Shown here piece by piece: positions 59,565-64,000 of a stretch of DNA of 64,000 nucleotides. The notes below the pieces were generated by a model that worked only from the letters and a program-made list of their open reading frames with translations, did not search any database and had not been told where the DNA came from. Made by a program: the position numbers and the translations under genes. The DNA comes from Mytilus trossulus (taxonomy: Eukaryota; Mollusca; Bivalvia; Mytilida; Mytilidae), in contig NC_086378.1 of the NCBI RefSeq assembly GCF_036588685.1, forward strand, positions 48,602,686 through 48,666,685. The letters are read 5' to 3'. Position 1 is the stretch's first letter. Each line of letters opens with the position of its first letter.

Positions 59565-59800
59565 TAGTTGAGACTAAATAAATTTAAAGGTCAAGACTGA
59601 GATAAGATAGGTTAAGATAGGTCGAGACAGGAAAGGACTGGTTGAGACTAAGTCAAAACTGGTCAAGACTGGTTGAGATTTAGTCAAAACTGGTCGAAAG
59701 CAAGTCAATACTTGTCAAGACAGGTGCGATGAGTTGAGACTGAGTCGTGATTGATTGGGACTGAGTCGAGACTAGTAGAGCATTTGTCGAGACCATTTCA
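59565..59800 (+). repeat. Degenerate short-period GACTGGT/GAGACT repeat
   Basis: AAGACTGGT, GAGACTAAGTC, GAGACAGG, GAGACTGAGTCG and similar words recur about every 10 bases for some 230 bases. It is a decayed minisatellite on the + strand with no coding role. Confidence 0.75.
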
Positions 59801-60552
59801 GACTATACCAGTATCAAATACGACTTTTTAAGTAAAGTGGAGACCAGAGTCAATTACATTTTAGGAAAGTTAAGATCTGTCGGGTTATGTTGGGTCTTGT
59901 CAAGTAACATAGTAATATTTGTGCACAAAATAAGGTCTATTCATATACAGGGAAGCACATCCCCACCCCTTTAAAAAAATTACAATAGAGAATGAAAGTT
60001 GTCCTTTTTGTCATAGTTTGTTGCTTCGAGTTTTTCGAGGACATGTATTGCTATCTAAATAAGATTTGATAAAAGTAAGTTACTTTTTGTTTAATGTCTG
60101 CAGTTCATTCAGAAAATTCTTGATAATATAACGAATTCATTAAATCAACGCAACAGTAAGTTGTGATTAACTTATCAATGAAATGTAATTTACACGGATC
60201 CGTGGTGAGTTTCGCTATAAATTTGTATTCATAACTTCACAGAATTCTGCTATTAATGTGGCGCAATTGCTGTTCATGAAAATACCGACAACCTGTCGAT
60301 ACAGTTTACACTGTCATATAGAGATTATCAAAGTGTAACTTACAGCTCTAATCTTTACTCATGCTTCCAGTTAGAAGATGTTGAATATTGACCCTTCTTA
60401 CTTTAGTAGAAAGGCCCATATGAGTTCAATGTACTTATTTTTAATACATTATTTTTTTCTTTTACTGCAGACAAATATTATATGCTTCCCAACGTTCCAC
60501 ACAAAATTGGAAAGTGCACATTAAAAGTAACAAAATATCATTTGTTGCTCAC
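59801..60552. other. Spacer, nothing recognised
   Basis: AT-rich sequence, probably intron between the Ig and stalk exons. No repeat or exon was identified. Confidence 0.45.
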
Positions 60553-60867
60553 CTGCAAGCTTCAAAACAACTTTTCTCTGTACTGCAGTATTTTGAATCT
60601 GATATTCACACCAGTACAAGCCCAAATCATCCTCTGTTATGTTTGCAATTTCCAAATTGTACTCTCCTATACTTTGGTTGCCAATTATTCTGAATCGTTC
60701 TTTTTCGTTGATGTTAATGTTAATGAGAGAACCATCTGATATGATAATATTTTCATTCCTTTTCCATATCAATGTGGATACACGAGAGTCTTTGAATTGA
60801 AGAACTGCTGAATCACCAAGACTTGCATAAACCGTGTGTTCTTGATAAAGAACACAGTTAGAAATGT
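60553..60867 (-). CDS. Ig V-like domain exon
   Basis: A 315-base exon with a TTTTATTTAG acceptor (60869-60868) and a GCAG|GTGAGC donor (60553), phase 1-1, the usual layout for a single Ig domain. It encodes about 105 residues: NCVLYQEHTVYASLGDSAVL, then STLIWKRN (C-strand Trp), FRIIGNQSIGEYNLEIANIT and DDLGLYWCEYQI (the DxGxYxC F-strand motif). The B-strand Cys that normally pairs with the F-strand Cys is Phe here (AVLQFK). The only other Cys is near the N-terminus. It is extracellular and probably binds a ligand or another receptor. A signal peptide exon must lie upstream, beyond what I can find. Confidence 0.75.
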
Positions 60868-61227
60868 CTAAATAAAATATATATCAGAACGTTTCAAAAA
60901 TAATATTTGATCTTACATAACTTACGAATACGTTTTGTTCGTATCCTTTACCCTTTGAAAATATCAAATCTATCTTGTTTTTTTAGATTCAAATATGAAA
61001 AGCAAAATTTGTATGTGCAACATTCAAATGTAATTGCTTTTGCATAACTACAAAGACATCAAAAATTTGAAACTACTTTTTGTATATCTTTCGCTGTTTT
61101 TAATGCAATATAAACTCCAAATGCTACATATGAATAGCTGTCTATCATGTTTATTGTCTTTTCGTACAAAGATGGAAATAAATTGTTAACTTTTGTCCAC
61201 AAATTTTGTATATATAAAAGATAATAT

Positions 61228-61540
61228 TTGGTATGCTAGCAAATGATACAACTCTCCACAAGAGACCGAATGACACAGACGACAATATCAGCTATATGTC
61301 ACCATACGGCTTTCATCAATGAGCAAAGCCCATGCCATTCATTTAGATATAAAAGGCCAATAACAAATATTTATAAATTCAAACGAGAAAACTTACAGCC
61401 TGATTAATGTACAATGTAATAAACAAAAAACAAATATGTCATACAGCAACAAGCGACAACCTCGAAAATACAGGCACCTGACTCGGGACAGGCACATATA
61501 TACAGAATGTGGCGAGGTTGAACATGTTAAGGTAACAGAT
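61228..61540 (-). repeat. Family A repeat, longest copy
   Basis: TTTGGTATGCTAGCAAATGA, ACAACTCTCCACAAGAGACC, TCACCATACGG, ATATAAAAGGCC, GGCACCTGACTCGGGACAGG and ACAGAATGTGGCGAGGTTG follow the family A order from end to end. The frame at 61393-61632 is an artefact. Confidence 0.8.
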
Positions 61541-63829
61541 TCATCAATATCAACATATTCGTAAAAGAATTTGTAAGTATATATATTTAGAGAAACATTA
61601 ATCTTAGTTGCCGATTTTTGTTCGACAATCACGACATTTGATTTTTTTATTTGGCCTCTTCTATGTTCCTAAAAATTGCATGTCATAACATCCTATGGAA
61701 CTGCCCTTTTTTCTTAAAGGTATCTTAAATTCAGGGGTTCAGTTTGAGATATACAAAAGTCAAATATTTAAGGGTTGTATGTTCTTCACATTTTTGTTTT
61801 TGTTACATCTGCGTATGTCTCACAAATCTTTATTCATATTAATTACCTTGCATCCAAACTAATACGTTAATCAACAAAAAGCATTTCATTTCTCTGATTG
61901 TTTTCTGTAAGTATTAAAACATTGTATGCAATAAACATAAAAATAGGAAATGAATATCGAACCACTGCAGTGACATTCGGTTGTTCATTAATCTTGTTTT
62001 CCCTCGAACCGACGGTGGCTACATTCATAGCAAATTGCTTGGTGGTTTCCTTTTTGTTCACAACCTTAATTCATCATGTTGCTAAAATGTAACTTTTTCT
62101 TTGCTTTTGCAACTACTCAGGTTAAAGTTATTAATATGTCACTGTTCATGTTACTGTTCATAAAAATAAACCAATTTATTTTTATTATTGTTGGTTTATA
62201 ATTATGTTTTTTTCGATGCATATTTAATTTGGTCTAAAAAACAATGAACGAAATTAGAGAATTAGATTACATATTTTCTTTTATGAGTTTGAAGGGCATA
62301 CTATTATGTAAATTGTTTTCGATCTAAGAGTTTGACTGTCACTCTGGTATCTTTCGCCCCTCTCTAGTAGAAAATACGTTAAAATAACCTTTATCTTTGT
62401 CAAAATAGATTGATGTATGCATTATATTGCTTAATTTATTAGGTTCATATGATTTCATTTGAATGTTCATCTACGATCAAAATTGTTGTAAAGACTAGTC
62501 GTTGGACATTTTAAAGAATATACTGTGGTGTTTTTCGCTTACTAATACAACGGTTAAATTCATAAAAGAATTGGTAACGTCTTCACAGCCAAAGTATAAA
62601 TACTAGACACAAAGGAACAAGGTCACTAACCACCAGAAGGCAAACATTTAAGGTTTAAAACTCACATATATAATCATTTAACTTCGGATTTCAAACTATT
62701 TTAACTTGTATCCTTCCCGGTCAAGACAATGTTGTTGTTAATATCCATAATTTACAGGACCTGGTATAATAATTTCACTCGTTGTAATGTGATTTTATAA
62801 AGTTCATGCTATTGTACATACGCAAGAGATATCATATCTACGAAAGAACAATATGGATGCAAAGGTATTTATATTTCTCATTTCGAGCTTAAATAAAGCC
62901 AACCGTAGTATACCGATGTTCGAAAATCATAAATAGATAGAAATATATACAACGCATATTGTAAACAAAACAATCAACATACCTACAGGTTTTTTTTTTA
63001 CATATATAGATTTTGCTAGATTCATATACTAAACAATTTCCACGATTACGTAGATATATGAAATATGATATGTACAAAATGAATATGTAAAGTGTTTTCA
63101 CTTCCGATTTCAAAGTACAAAAGCTATTGTCTGTACCATTGAAATACAAGGAAAATATTATAAAATTTGTAAATGACCTATCTGCCCACATAATTCATTT
63201 GAGAGATCAATGTACCTACATGAGATAAGCTGTGCCATCATTTCTTCCTGGTCAAATATATTTACACTATTCTACTTTTTATGTTTTTGTTTTCTTATGT
63301 AAATCAAAGAGTGAAAAAAAGACAAAATAAGAATGTGCCATTAAAGTTCAAGTCCAGTAGATAATACAATGCTATATAAATATCATAGTTATTCAGATGA
63401 ACAAACGCATTGTATTAAACCAGGGGAAATATAATTTTGATATATGATTGGCATCTTTGCATATCCACCACACAATATAAGATTTTAAACCTTCAGCCTT
63501 CTCCCTTAACCATAACACTAACCCATAACCAGGACATATATTGTTACGTATACTTTTTGTTTGGTTGATCTACTTCTGACATTTTAAGATTTATTAGTTC
63601 AAAAGGTGTAACAGGTGCTGTATATATAGGCAGGTTTCATACAATGGCTGTTCGACAACCAACATCAGATGTATGATCACCAATGATACAACTTTCTTCC
63701 AGATACCAAAATGATTTAAATATAAGCTACTCTAGGACACTTAACACAATTATAAAACTCAATTCGTATAGCAATCTATAAAAACAACGACTTGATAAAA
63801 TGAATAATTATTCAAATAAGATAACTCAT
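61541..63829. other. No supported gene; family B fragments
   Basis: 62300-62370 (TCGATCTAAGAGTTTGACTG, CTGGTATCTTTCGCCCCTC) is a family B fragment on the - strand, and 62890-62940 (GTAGTATACCGATGTTCG) another on the + strand. No signal-peptide exon for the Ig receptor could be identified. The 100-codon frame at 62889-63191 has no recognisable domain. Confidence 0.45.
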
Positions 63830-64000
63830 TGGTATTTGGCACAACCTTTTTGAACTTTTGATCCTCAGTGCTGTACAACTTTGTACTTGGTTCGACTTTC
63901 GAACTTTTATATCTTGGTGTCACTGGTAATTCTTGTGTGGACGTGGCGCTTCTGGTGCATTGAATTTCAAATCATGTGCATTTTGTTAGCTATTATTCAT
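63830..64000 (-). repeat. Family D copy at the window edge
   Basis: TATTTGGCACAACCTTTTTG, TTTGATCCTCAGTGCTGTAC and GTGGACGTGGCGCTTCTGG are a diverged complement of the 355-bp unit at 2253-4188. It may continue past the window. Confidence 0.7.

Overview
The window looks like nuclear DNA of a bivalve mollusc, most likely a mussel close to Mytilus. It is AT-rich. Its genes are split by phase-matched GT-AG introns. An invertebrate IFI44-like GTPase, an Ig-type receptor and a Cys-loop channel subunit sit in a sea of mobile DNA, and several dispersed repeat families look familiar to me from mussel sequence (recollection, not a search). No bacterial genes, rRNA, functional tRNA or CRISPR array were seen.

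Three host loci are supported. (1) On the + strand, 21144-27204 holds four exons of an IFI44-like GTPase with a C-terminal membrane anchor. A candidate first coding exon lies at 11601-11633, with an IRF/PRDI-like motif about 90 bases upstream of it. (2) On the - strand, 37041-38252 is a complete intronless nicotinic-type Cys-loop receptor subunit. (3) Also on the - strand, scattered exons read from right to left: an Ig domain (60553-60867), two short stalk exons (58295-58354, 49655-49717), a transmembrane exon with a long tyrosine-rich tail (46802-45958) and a second transmembrane exon with a very short tail (44400-44276). All junctions are phase 1, so they can form one Ig-superfamily receptor with two alternative ends. 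The signal-peptide exon is not seen and probably lies beyond 64000.

Mobile DNA by region. 0-7 kb: a long palindrome, a three-copy 355-bp tandem array broken by an 860-bp element, and a Tc1 element with one nonsense codon inside an older repeat. 8-11 kb: a 5'-truncated LINE split by 1.7 kb that contains a fossil DUF3504/Crypton-type tyrosine recombinase. 12-21 kb: the putative first intron, with a 580-bp inverted-terminal-repeat element and a fold-back at its 3' end. 22-36 kb: microsatellite-plus-tandem-core elements, MITEs and a 1.05-kb terminal-inverted-repeat element. 36-43 kb: a 42-bp satellite against the 3' end of the channel gene, fold-backs and a 48-bp minisatellite. 47-52 kb: short tandem duplications. 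54-59 kb: a Penelope-like element between direct repeats, then an inverted tRNA-like SINE structure and a second copy of the 580-bp element.

Names used below for dispersed families: family A carries a GGTATGATTGCCAATGAGAC-like end; family B a GAGGCGAAAGATACC-like end; family C contains GTCAAAGAGACAACAACCCG; family D is the 355-bp unit with the core GACGCGCGTTTCGTC. Most coordinates of repeat ends are accurate to about 10-20 bases, because they were read by eye.
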